From: a virus
IMG/VR virus record: IMGVR_UViG_3300003267_000006
Coordinates: 10,029-36,085 of that record
Reading direction: 5' to 3' (one strand)
DNA: 26,057 nt
The notes under the pieces are model-generated. The model had not been told where the DNA came from. It saw only the letters and a program-made list of their open reading frames with translations, and did no database searches. The translations under genes and the position numbers were made by a program. Of the stretch, positions 1 to 6,806 are shown one piece after another; within the stretch, counting starts at the first letter, position 1, and each line of letters opens with the position of its first letter.

Positions 1-1696
1 CCGGGTTGTACTGCTGCGCGAGCCGTTGGGCGTTCTGTCCCCGGCGCAGGTCTTCCGCTGTGTTGCCGTGCGCTTCGAAAATGCGCGAGAACGACGCCCC
101 AAGGTCGGCCGCGCCACCGTTGCCGGTCAGCGAGCGATTAAGCAAGCGCCGCTCGTAGGGATCAGTCAGCAGGAACTGCAGTTGCTGCTGCCAGGTCGCC
201 TCCGTCGGGAACATACCCTGATTGGCATTGCGGAAAGCCGTGATGCGCGCGCCGCGCCACTGCGCGAGCCCCTGCGCGCCCTGACCGCCGCCGGCGCCGT
301 TGAACGCCTCGGGGTTGAAGTTCGATTCGCCTTGGATGCTGGCCGCAACGGCCGCCGCCTGCGGCACGGTCAGCCCGTTCGCGACGAGGTACTGCATGAC
401 GTCCTGCGCGGACGGCCGCGCGGTCGGTCGCGCGCTCTGTCCCGCAGTCGCACCGCCCAACACGCCCGCAGCGATGCGCCGCTGCGCGTCAGGCGTCAGG
501 CGCGCGCCGCCGGCGTTGCCGGTCAGCGCGCCTACGGGCGCGGCGCCCTCTCGCCGGGCTTCGCCCACGGTCGCGTTCCAAATGCCGGCAATGGTGTCGC
601 CCACCGAGCTAACGGCGCTTTTGAGCTTGCCCGAGCCGGTGCCAGTCAGCGCGCCAAACTTCTCGTCAAGCCAGTCAAACAGTTGCTTGGCCCCGCGGTA
701 TAGCGACTGGAATCCGTACACGGTGACATCAACGACTTCCCCAAGGAAGGTAAAACCCTTACGCAAGGTTTCGAGCGTTGCGGCGAGTTGGGGCGATTCC
801 TTGTCAAGGACGGCCATAAAGCCGGTCACGCCGCCGCCCGCCGCCTGCACACGGTCATTGAACGCAGACAGATCGGCAGAGGTTTGGCTAACCCACTTGC
901 CGAAGTCTTCGACAGCGGGCAACGCGATGGCCGCAAGCGAGTTGGCGACGCTGACCGCGGAGTTTTTTACACCCTCCAGCGCGTTCGTAACCGCGTCCAT
1001 CGCGTTGCGGTTTTCTTCCGCCGACTCCGCGAGAGACTTGTTGAATTCCTCGCGCACGTCCTTTTCGGACTTGATGAGCAAGATCAAGTCGTTCGACACG
1101 CCGCTGGCGGCCAGCCCCGACTCAATCTGCGAGCGCTGCCCGGCGTTCGAGCCCCGGTACACCTGCTGCGCCTGCGCGATGATGTCCGTAATGGACGCAT
1201 CGGGCGAGACGCGAATGCCCAGGCGCGCAAGCGCCTGCATTGCCGGGGCCTGACCCGTGATGTTGAATTGTTTCTGCTCGCGCGCGAGGTCTGCAATTGC
1301 CGCGCGCCCGGCATCAGCGTCGGCACCCAGGCGGCGCGCGGCCGAGCCCCAGGCTTGCAACTCGCGCGCAGAGAGCCCCGTGCTGACGCCTGCGCGCCGC
1401 AGGTTCGTCTCGAAGTTCGTCAGGGCTACTACGGCCCCAACCAGCCCCGCGGCGCCGCCAGAGACGCCTAGAACGGCGCCGACCGTGAGCGCCAGCGACT
1501 TGAGCGAGCCGGCAAACTGCTTGGCCGCCTCGGTGCTCTGTTTCATCCGCTTTTCGCGGTCGCGGTCGCGCGTCTTGGCCTTGCGCTCAGACGCGGACGC
1601 GAGCTTGTCCACTTCGGCGTCGGCCTTTTTGTATTGGCTCGAATCGAGTTGGATTTTTACAACAAGTTCGTCGACGACGTTTGAGTTTGCGGCCAT
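1..1696 (-). CDS. Tail tape measure protein with tail-lysozyme domain (partial)
   Basis: The frame is open from an ATG at 1696 to the window edge, giving 565 codons with the C-terminus missing. The protein starts MAANSNVVDELVVKIQLDSS, followed by a highly charged helical stretch (about residues 20-60) and a hydrophobic Gly/Ala/Val segment (about 66-92), as is usual for tape measure proteins. These fix tail length by spanning the tube lumen. Residues of about 425-555 match the phage tail lysozyme domain pattern: QDVMQYLVANGL, then GESNFNP with the likely catalytic Glu457, then GAQGLAQW, then a WQQQLQFLL segment. This domain probably cuts peptidoglycan during DNA entry. The start follows GGGG, and the gene lies 3 bases after the Dit-like gene in the same operon. 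The tape measure role is inferred from length, composition and position after the chaperones. Confidence 0.85.
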   Translation of the reverse strand, partial: MAANSNVVDELVVKIQLDSSQYKKADAEVDKLASASERKAKTRDRDREKRMKQSTEAAKQFAGSLKSLALTVGAVLGVSGGAAGLVGAVVALTNFETNLRRAGVSTGLSARELQAWGSAARRLGADADAGRAAIADLAREQKQFNITGQAPAMQALARLGIRVSPDASITDIIAQAQQVYRGSNAGQRSQIESGLAASGVSNDLILLIKSEKDVREEFNKSLAESAEENRNAMDAVTNALEGVKNSAVSVANSLAAIALPAVEDFGKWVSQTSADLSAFNDRVQAAGGGVTGFMAVLDKESPQLAATLETLRKGFTFLGEVVDVTVYGFQSLYRGAKQLFDWLDEKFGALTGTGSGKLKSAVSSVGDTIAGIWNATVGEARREGAAPVGALTGNAGGARLTPDAQRRIAAGVLGGATAGQSARPTARPSAQDVMQYLVANGLTVPQAAAVAASIQGESNFNPEAFNGAGGGQGAQGLAQWRGARITAFRNANQGMFPTEATWQQQLQFLLTDPYERRLLNRSLTGNGGAADLGASFSRIFEAHGNTAEDLRRGQNAQRLAQQYNP

Positions 1697-1699
1697 GGA

Positions 1700-2293
1700 T
1701 TACCCCGTGATGTAACTAACCGCATTGGCCGCGACGTTCTGCGCCGCGCTGATCGCGTTCGTGTAGAGGCGGCCAAGTTGCTGGATCGGGCCTGCCTTGG
1801 CTTCGGCTGTGTTGTCGTAGGCGCCGGTACTTGACGGGATCTGCGGCACCTCGACGAAGTTCATGGACAGGTAAAGGATGTTCGAGCCCCGGTCTGGACG
1901 CGTCTCATAAGACAGGCCGCCGATCGTATAGTCGACGAAAATGCCCTGCGGCGAGATCAGCGTATAAAGCTGGGTCGGGTTCTCCGCTTCCTGCTGCTGG
2001 ATGGCTGCGAGCCAGGCGAAACGCGCAACGTCCGACCCGGTCTTGGTCAGCGAGACGTTAACGCCGGTCGGTCGCTTGACCTTGTTGTAGATCGCAAAAG
2101 TACCGTGCTCAACCGGATAGTCGGAGAGCGCATTCTCGAAGCGCGGCGAGAATTCGCCCCAGGACGACGGAACGGTCAGCGGGAAGAGCGTATCGCTCGC
2201 CACGATCGCATAGATCGGAATCGGGGGATTCACGTTCGGGAACTGCGAGGCGATCAACGACAGCGCGTTCAGGGCTGCGACCGTAGCGACCAT
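1700..2293 (-). CDS. Dit-like tail/baseplate protein
   Basis: 197 residues. The central part, FENALSDYPVEHGTF followed by a conserved Pro and a beta-strand run, and later LYTLISPQGIFVDYTIGGLS and a strand ending NFVEV, fit the Dit-like phage tail protein N-terminal domain, which has a PVEdG core and a late T-P-x-x-x-Y segment. Such proteins form a ring at the tail tip or baseplate hub around the end of the tape measure. The C-terminal 35 residues are Ala/Asn-rich and probably helical. A GGAG lies 10 bases before the ATG. The gene sits 2 bases after the second chaperone-like gene and 3 bases before the tape measure start. The family assignment is from pattern memory and the exact hub position is inferred. 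Confidence 0.65.
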   Translation of the reverse strand: MVATVAALNALSLIASQFPNVNPPIPIYAIVASDTLFPLTVPSSWGEFSPRFENALSDYPVEHGTFAIYNKVKRPTGVNVSLTKTGSDVARFAWLAAIQQQEAENPTQLYTLISPQGIFVDYTIGGLSYETRPDRGSNILYLSMNFVEVPQIPSSTGAYDNTAEAKAGPIQQLGRLYTNAISAAQNVAANAVSYITG

Positions 2294-2295
2294 GT

Positions 2296-2712
2296 TCAGG
2301 TGACTCCAGCGAAGTTGAGCTTCAGGACGCCGGCCAGCACTTCGCCAAGCGTCTTCAGTTCCCGGATGTCCGTCCGGTCGGCCAGCAGCGCACGGTTGAC
2401 GCCCGGATGCCGCGGGTCGGGCGAGACGCGCACATAATCGAGCAGTTCCTCAATCAGCGTATGCACCGCCTTGGCATCGGCGCCGCGCAGCGCGCCCAGG
2501 ATCAGATCGATGGGCGAGCCGCCCTCTTCTGACGCCGCCTTCCACTCCGCAATCAGCGTTTCGTACGACTCGATGCGCATCGCCGAATTCAGGCGCAGCG
2601 CGTAGCCGGCGGCCGTCAGGGGATCGATCTCCAGGATCGTGTATTGCTTGCCGGCGTCTCGGCCGTGCTGGCCGTAGACCGTCAGGGTGCGTGCGTCGTC
2701 AGGTTGGGTCAT
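2296..2712 (-). CDS. Probable tail assembly chaperone (second of two)
   Basis: 138 residues from ATG 2712 (MTQPDDARTLTVYGQHGRDA). The start is chosen because this ATG overlaps the stop of the upstream gene as ATGA; a start 36 bases further upstream is possible but sits inside the neighbour. The protein opens with two beta strands (TLTVYG, QYTILEIDPLTA) and continues as acidic, mostly helical sequence. This is the shape of small tail-assembly chaperones that bind the tape measure before tube polymerisation. Position supports this: it is followed by a Dit-like gene and then the tape measure. No slippery heptamer was seen at the junction, so coupling rather than a lambda G/GT-type frameshift is the simpler reading. 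The function is inferred. Confidence 0.55.
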   Translation of the reverse strand: MTQPDDARTLTVYGQHGRDAGKQYTILEIDPLTAAGYALRLNSAMRIESYETLIAEWKAASEEGGSPIDLILGALRGADAKAVHTLIEELLDYVRVSPDPRHPGVNRALLADRTDIRELKTLGEVLAGVLKLNFAGVT

Positions 2713-3263
2713 AGGTTTCCGCTCTTTGACTGTTGCGCGGCGTGCCATTCGCGGACGGCGCGCACGTTGAGGATCTCGACGATATTATACGCATCCTCTG
2801 TGCCTAGCACGGTTTCCAGTTCGCGATAGGTCGCCTTGTCGGAATCGATGACGGCGGCCAGCAGTGGCGAACAGAACGTGACGGCAACGTCGGGATCACT
2901 GTCCAGGATGCGCTCGGCGCGCATGGTGATCGGCACGTCGACCTGCGGTCGACCCACAATGAACCCCACGTGGAGCGCCAGCGCGGCCTGCTGCAGCTTT
3001 TCGACGTTGCGCCAGTCCTTGACCCGATAGTGCGATTCCAAGCGCACGAAGCGCTGGAGTTGGCGCAGGCCGGGCTCACCCAGTGCGCGCACTTCCGGCA
3101 GATGCTTGAGCGCTAACGCGACGACCCCGCCGTCGGGGTCGGCGTCAATGCTGCGCAGAATCTCGCGGGCGATGCGGTCGGCTACCAGTGCGGGAAGTTC
3201 GGTTAGCCGGACGGTCCGGCTTTCGTCCTTGCCGCCGAGCGCGACGTGCTGTGTCTTGAGCAT
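2709..3263 (-). CDS. Probable tail assembly chaperone (first of two)
   Basis: 184 residues from ATG 3263 (MLKTQHVALGGKDESRTVRL). The N-terminus has the beta hairpin plus 'RLTELPALVADRIAREIL' pattern common in phage tail-assembly chaperones; the rest is helical and slightly acidic. An in-frame TTG at 3329 would extend the protein by 22 residues, but that extension would be encoded by a terminator-like hairpin, so ATG 3263 is preferred. No Shine-Dalgarno sequence is visible before either start. The stop overlaps the next start (ATGA at 2709-2712). It may be a distant duplicate of the next gene, since both have the same strand-strand-helix opening; this is an impression and was not aligned. Confidence 0.55.
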   Translation of the reverse strand: MLKTQHVALGGKDESRTVRLTELPALVADRIAREILRSIDADPDGGVVALALKHLPEVRALGEPGLRQLQRFVRLESHYRVKDWRNVEKLQQAALALHVGFIVGRPQVDVPITMRAERILDSDPDVAVTFCSPLLAAVIDSDKATYRELETVLGTEDAYNIVEILNVRAVREWHAAQQSKSGNL

Positions 3264-3265
3264 AT

Positions 3266-3291
3266 AAAAAAGACCGGGCACAAGACCCGGT
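3266..3291 (-). terminator. Rho-independent terminator or attenuator
   Basis: Read on the minus strand, ACCGGG pairs with CCCGGT across a 7-base loop and is followed by C and six T. The T run ends 2 bases before the ATG of the chaperone-like gene at 3263. It would end transcripts from the small basic gene upstream, or act as an attenuator for the chaperone/tape measure genes. Confidence 0.65.
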
Positions 3292-3342
3292 TCAGGAAGA
3301 AGCCGCGACGGGGGTCGCGACGATGTCAACCCACTGACACAT
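3292..3342 (-). CDS. Possible 16-residue leader peptide
   Basis: The reading frame MCQWVDIVATPVAASS runs from ATG 3342 to a TGA that directly abuts the terminator hairpin at 3266-3291. No clear ribosome binding site precedes it. Placement between a promoter-driven small gene and an attenuator-like hairpin is what a leader peptide would have, but the frame could be chance. Support is weak. Confidence 0.2.
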   Translation of the reverse strand: MCQWVDIVATPVAASS

Positions 3343-3378
3343 CGGGACCAGTTTAGGTGATGTGTCGACGTTGCGCAA

Positions 3379-3627
3379 TCAGGCTGCGACCATCGGCAGA
3401 TGCTGCGCCTTGCGCTTCAGATTCTGCTGCGCGAAGTAGCCGGAGAATTGGCCCTTGTACTGCGCCTGGTAGTTACGCAGCAGCTTGGGCTGCACGCGGG
3501 CCTTGCGCGTCTTGCGGCGCGCAGGCGTCGGGCCAGCCTGCATGCGGGGTATGATGATGGCGTCCGTGCGGGCGTTGACCCTTGCTGCGGCGAACAAGGC
3601 AGCAAAGCGGGTGAATAGCGGGTTCAT
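3379..3627 (-). CDS. Small basic protein of unknown function
   Basis: 82 residues (MNPLFTRFAALFAAARVNAR at the start), rich in Arg, Lys, Gln and Ala. The middle is strongly basic (TPARRKTRKARVQPKLLRNY) and the end is aromatic and Gln-rich. GGAG lies 5 bases before the ATG, so translation is well supported. A near-consensus promoter sits 36 bases upstream and a terminator-like hairpin about 90 bases downstream, so it could be transcribed alone although it is inside a tail operon. I do not recognise a family. The charge suggests nucleic-acid or membrane binding or a minor virion role, but nothing in the sequence decides this. Confidence 0.75.
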   Translation of the reverse strand: MNPLFTRFAALFAAARVNARTDAIIIPRMQAGPTPARRKTRKARVQPKLLRNYQAQYKGQFSGYFAQQNLKRKAQHLPMVAA

Positions 3628-3662
3628 GCGATCTCCAATCAGTAGATGTGTACGACGGTTGG

Positions 3663-3691
3663 AGTTTAAGAGCGCGTAATCAGAATGTCAA
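3663..3691 (-). promoter_or_regulatory. Sigma70-type promoter for the small basic gene
   Basis: On the minus strand, a perfect -35 TTGACA (3691-3686) is followed after 17 bases by TAAACT (3668-3663). It points at the gene starting at 3627 and lies just past the stop of the plug gene at 3699. The -35 box and following bases (TTGACATTC) are shared with the promoter at 9998-10025. Confidence 0.7.
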
Positions 3692-3698
3692 CAGAGAA

Positions 3699-4058
3699 TT
3701 ACGGCCCCGACAACGTGCCGCCGTACGGAATCGCCATTGGGACCGACGTGCCGCCGTTCTCGTCCGGGTTGCCGTAGATCAGGATATAGCGCGTGCCGAA
3801 CCCTTCCCAGTGCGGGTCCGTCTGCCCCTGCAGGTCGACAAAACCCAGGAACTGCGGCAGGCCGTTATAGCGCGCCGGGTTGATGTCGGTACGGTCCAGG
3901 CACAGGCGTCCGTTGGCGACCGACACGCCGTTGTACAGGATGTCCGCAAACAGGCCGACGTCAGTCGTCGTCAGGTTGATCTGCGCAGCCTGGTCGTCCA
4001 GCACGCACAGGAACGTCTGATTGGCCCGGGGCTGGAGTGGGATGACCGTGTAACTCAT
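3699..4058 (-). CDS. Baseplate plug protein (Pam3 gp18-like)
   Basis: 119 residues, almost all beta strand. The order MSYTVIPLQPRANQTFLCVL, a variable strand run, NGRLCLD, an NGLPQFLGF strand, then GTRYILIYG near the end, is the pattern of the small phage baseplate plug family named from cyanophage Pam3 gp18. It caps the hub or joins it to the spike. The stop of the gp25-like gene overlaps its ATG (ATGA, 4055-4058), so the two are probably translated together. In related myoviruses these two genes also lie close together but normally after the tape measure gene. Family assignment is from pattern recognition. Confidence 0.65.
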   Translation of the reverse strand: MSYTVIPLQPRANQTFLCVLDDQAAQINLTTTDVGLFADILYNGVSVANGRLCLDRTDINPARYNGLPQFLGFVDLQGQTDPHWEGFGTRYILIYGNPDENGGTSVPMAIPYGGTLSGP

Positions 4059-4441
4059 GTCAGTTGCACCGTGCCGGTGTTACCGTTGAAGTCGGCAACC
4101 GTGATCGTGCCCGACAGGCGGCGTTCGCGACCGCCCGTGAAGGTGAAATCCGCCAGCGCGGTCTGGCACAACGGCACCTTGAGCCCTTCCGTGTTGTAGG
4201 CGTTCTGGAGTAGCGCCAGGTTGGGGTACTCGCCCATGATCGTCTCGTACCGGATGCCCTGCGTCGTGTCGTAGTAGACTTCGCCGCGCCACGCCAGGCA
4301 GCGGGTAGCCACGTCCTGTGCCAGCCGCATGCCGGGCCCGGTCAGGTCCGAGCGCGGCGTGGCGTCTCCGAACGTCGCCCAGTTGCCTTGCGCGTCAGTC
4401 GTGATGTCCCAGTTTGTGGTTTCGAGTGCCAGCGTGTCCAT
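4055..4441 (-). CDS. gp25-like baseplate wedge protein
   Basis: 128 residues. Features seen: WDITTDAQGNWATFGDATPR near the start, RLAQDVATRCLAWRGEVYYD in the middle and GIRYETIMGEYPN after it. This matches the phage baseplate gp25/W-like pattern (AQDvat, f-x-GEv-Yd-x-x-GipY, iLG). These proteins sit in the inner baseplate wedge and help start sheath assembly. It is the first gene of the minus operon. No Shine-Dalgarno sequence is present; a promoter-like -10 box ends only 6 bases before the ATG, so the message may be leaderless. The last four bases overlap the plug gene. Confidence 0.7.
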   Translation of the reverse strand: MDTLALETTNWDITTDAQGNWATFGDATPRSDLTGPGMRLAQDVATRCLAWRGEVYYDTTQGIRYETIMGEYPNLALLQNAYNTEGLKVPLCQTALADFTFTGGRERRLSGTITVADFNGNTGTVQLT

Positions 4442-4447
4442 GGGCGA

Positions 4448-4476
4448 ATCCTAGACGTTTCGGCGTTTTCTGGCAA
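4448..4476 (-). promoter_or_regulatory. Candidate promoter of the left tail operon
   Basis: Minus-strand TTGCCA (4476-4471), a 17-base spacer, then TAGGAT (4453-4448). The -10 box ends 6 bases before the ATG at 4441, placing the expected transcript start at or next to the start codon. With no Shine-Dalgarno sequence this predicts a leaderless message. Confidence 0.5.
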
Positions 4477-4535
4477 ATCCGGCGCGATGCTTGACTGACT
4501 GGAATCGTGCGCTGCTGGCGTCACTTTACAGACGA

Positions 4536-4675
4536 GTACAGCAGTACAGACGATTTGACCCTATTCCTCAAACTCCCCTCTACTTCGTTCTCACTACTAT
4601 CTCCCTTACTTATTTCATTTTTTCTCTTATACCTATATATAGAGAATAGGGGTTAAATCGTCTGTACTGCTGTAC
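4536..4675. repeat. 31/32-base inverted repeat around a G-free pyrimidine tract
   Basis: Left arm 4536-4566 begins GTACAGCAGTACAGACGATT and continues to TATTC. The right arm 4644-4675 is its reverse complement except for one substitution and one extra base. The 77-base core (4567-4643) is almost all C, T and A with only two G, and contains a T6 run and TATATATA. An extra copy of ACAGACGA lies at 4528-4535 beside the left arm. The element fills the gap between the divergent tail and terminase operons. The position fits a packaging site, replication origin or paired operator; the sequence alone does not decide which. Confidence 0.9.
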
Positions 4676-4773
4676 AAGCAAGAGCCGTGCCAGAAATCGA
4701 CAACAAGCCAGACAATCCCGCAGATAGGCGCCTGCTATCGCAAACGGTCTTGCAATTGCGTTACACTCCGTGT

Positions 4774-5262
4774 ATGGCCGAACCGCTCCAGCCCGTCAAG
4801 GCGTCCCTAGTTGCCGACCTGGTTTCGTTGATCAACGAGAACCTTGGCGAACTGCTGCGCGTGAAGACCGTAGCATGCCCAGATTGCAACGGGCGGGGTG
4901 TCACGGGCGGCGAGATCCAGTCCGACGGCGTGCTGCGCGACGATGGAACCCTGGCGACCTGCGCGACCTGCGGCGGCGTCGGCGCGGTCGAACGCTATCA
5001 CCTCGACGAAGAACTATTGCGCAAGCCGCGCTTTGGCCGACTGATCGAAGGGTTCGACCTGAAGCACGGCCAGCTGGTCCCGAAGTTCAGGTCGAAAGAC
5101 AAAGCATTTGCCATGCTGTCCAAGCTGCTTGGGTTTGACAAAGCCGTGCTGGAAATCGCCCAGGGCGCCAACTTCACGGACTCCGTGTCGCAGGAACAGA
5201 AAGACGCCTACCTCGAACAGCTCAAGGAACTAGCGCAGATGGGGCTGCTCGATGGCTGCTGA
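4774..5262 (+). CDS. Probable terminase small subunit with zinc motif
   Basis: 162 residues from ATG 4774; an in-frame GTG at 4687 would add 29 residues and starts just after the inverted repeat. Neither start has a clear Shine-Dalgarno sequence, and a TACACT box ends 6 bases before ATG 4774. The protein has a CPDCNGRG ... CATCGGVG pair, a four-cysteine zinc site of the DnaJ-like CxxCxGxG type, and a C-terminal FRSKDKAFAMLSKLLGFDKA segment that resembles the end of small terminase subunits. It overlaps the large terminase gene by 11 bases. The small subunit normally recognises the packaging site and regulates the large subunit. The role is inferred mainly from position and the C-terminal segment. 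Confidence 0.65.
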   Translation: MAEPLQPVKASLVADLVSLINENLGELLRVKTVACPDCNGRGVTGGEIQSDGVLRDDGTLATCATCGGVGAVERYHLDEELLRKPRFGRLIEGFDLKHGQLVPKFRSKDKAFAMLSKLLGFDKAVLEIAQGANFTDSVSQEQKDAYLEQLKELAQMGLLDGC

Positions 5263-6766
5263 CGCCGCGGCCGTCCTCGACGCGACGCCTATCGCCGTAG
5301 CGGCCGTAGCGCAGGTTCGGCCCCCCGATCCGGTCGACTATCTCGTCACGATGGCGCGGACGAACTTCGCCGCTTTCGTCTCCGCCGTCCACAAACCCCG
5401 GTTTCGCCATTCGACGTTTTCCGCGCGCGTCTGTCGCGCCGTCGACCAGTTCGTCGAAGATGTCATCGCAGGCAAGCGACCGGTTCTGATCCTGACCGCC
5501 CCGCCGCAGCACGGCAAGTCGTCGCTGATTGCCCGCTGCTTGCCGCCATACCTGTTCGGGCGCCTGACCGGCCAGTTGGACGCTGTACGCATTGCCAGCG
5601 CGTCGTACGCGCACGCGCTTGCGCAGCGCAACCGCCGGGACGCGCAGAGCATCATGACGGAGCCCATTTACCGGGCGATCTTCCCGCACACGTCGCTGAT
5701 CGGCTACAAGGGCGTCGACAACGCGTCGGACGGCCTGCAGATCCCGGGCGACGGCTGGCTGAAGGGCGTCGGCATCGGCGGCCCGCTAACCGGGTTCTCG
5801 GTCGACGTCGGTATCATCGACGATGCGGTCAAAAACGCCCAGGAGGCGTTGTCGGAAGTCACGCAGCAGCGCAACCGGGACTGGTACGACTCGGTGTTCC
5901 TGACCCGGTTGCAGCAGCGTAACGGGCAAATTATCATCGGCACGCCCTGGTCGGCGCAGGATATGCTCGCGCACGTGCGCAAGGCGTACGGCGGCGAAGC
6001 GAACTGCACGCTGCTGTCGTTCCCTGCGCTGAATCTACCAGACGAAGTCGGATTCGACCCCGACATGCCGCATGGTGCACTTGTGCCGTCGCTGCATGAC
6101 GAAGCCAAGCTGCGCGACATGAAACGCCACATGGGTGCCTTCTGGTGGGCGGCCATGTACCAGCAGACGCCGCTCGCGGATTTCGGGGCGATTTTCAAGC
6201 GCGCGGGGTTGCAGCACTACCGGCGCGCCGACCTGCCGCAGCAATTCCAAATCGTATGCATGACGGTGGATGCGACGTTCAAGGACGGGGACGCGTCCGA
6301 CTATGTAGCGGTCGGGGTGTGGGGCAAGACGCAGGACGACCGGGTCTATCTGATCGACTTCCGGCGCCAGCAACTGGCCTTCATGGCGACCGCGCAGGCG
6401 ATTGCCGACCTCAAGCGCAAGCACCCCCGCGTCAATCGGATTTACATCGAGGAAGCAGCGAACGGCGCGGCGCTGATCGACATGCTCAAGAAGCACTTCC
6501 CGGGCCTCGTCGGCGTGCCGCCGATGGGCTCCAAGGAAGCGCGAGCGCATGCAGTGTCGTGGGCGTGGGATGCGTTGCAGGTCTACCTGCCCGACCCGGC
6601 CGAGGCGCCAGGCATTGCGCAATGGGTTGCCGAGATCACGTCATTCCCTGACGTCAAGAATGATGACACGGTCGACTGCATGACGATCGCGCTGCACCAG
6701 CTGCTGTTGCGCACCCCTATCGCGGCACTCATCACGAACGACATCCTGCGAATGGCCGCAAGTTAG
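5252..6766 (+). CDS. terL: Terminase large subunit
   Basis: 504 residues, normal length. ATPase half: Walker A APPQHGKSS (residues 83-91), Walker B VGIIDD (186-191, with D190 and D191) and the coupling motif GTPWSAQD (230-237). Nuclease half: TVDATFKDG with D340, a strand LIDFRRQQL, IYIEE with E400, and NDDTVDCM with D471, D472 and D475, as in the RNase H-like terminase nuclease (Terminase_6C type). It cuts concatemeric DNA and drives it into the prohead through the portal. It overlaps the small subunit gene at its start and is followed by a short inverted repeat and then the portal gene. All key residues are present. Confidence 0.95.
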   Translation: MAADAAAVLDATPIAVAAVAQVRPPDPVDYLVTMARTNFAAFVSAVHKPRFRHSTFSARVCRAVDQFVEDVIAGKRPVLILTAPPQHGKSSLIARCLPPYLFGRLTGQLDAVRIASASYAHALAQRNRRDAQSIMTEPIYRAIFPHTSLIGYKGVDNASDGLQIPGDGWLKGVGIGGPLTGFSVDVGIIDDAVKNAQEALSEVTQQRNRDWYDSVFLTRLQQRNGQIIIGTPWSAQDMLAHVRKAYGGEANCTLLSFPALNLPDEVGFDPDMPHGALVPSLHDEAKLRDMKRHMGAFWWAAMYQQTPLADFGAIFKRAGLQHYRRADLPQQFQIVCMTVDATFKDGDASDYVAVGVWGKTQDDRVYLIDFRRQQLAFMATAQAIADLKRKHPRVNRIYIEEAANGAALIDMLKKHFPGLVGVPPMGSKEARAHAVSWAWDALQVYLPDPAEAPGIAQWVAEITSFPDVKNDDTVDCMTIALHQLLLRTPIAALITNDILRMAAS

Positions 6767-6779
6767 CCCGCGTGCTAAC
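6762..6779. repeat. Short perfect inverted repeat after terL
   Basis: GTTAGC and GCTAAC separated by CCGCGT, spanning the terL stop codon. There is no T run, so it is not a standard terminator. It could be an RNA stem between terL and the portal message or a protein site. Confidence 0.5.
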
Positions 6780-6806
6780 ATCGCATTGACCAAAAGGATA
6801 CCGACC

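Noticed and set aside
300-1253. 317-codon open frame on the plus strand
   Set aside because: Antisense to the tape measure gene, with low-complexity composition; the minus-strand frame has domain-level support.
2690-2760. Programmed frameshift between the two chaperone genes, as in lambda G/GT
   Set aside because: The genes overlap as ATGA and no X-XXY-YYZ heptamer was found near the junction; coupled re-initiation explains it.
3376-3392. A 15-base match (AATCAGGCTGCGACC) between the ends of the genes at 3379 and 19560
   Set aside because: Both encode a VAA ending; one such match in 26 kb of GC-rich sequence can be chance, and the proteins do not otherwise match.
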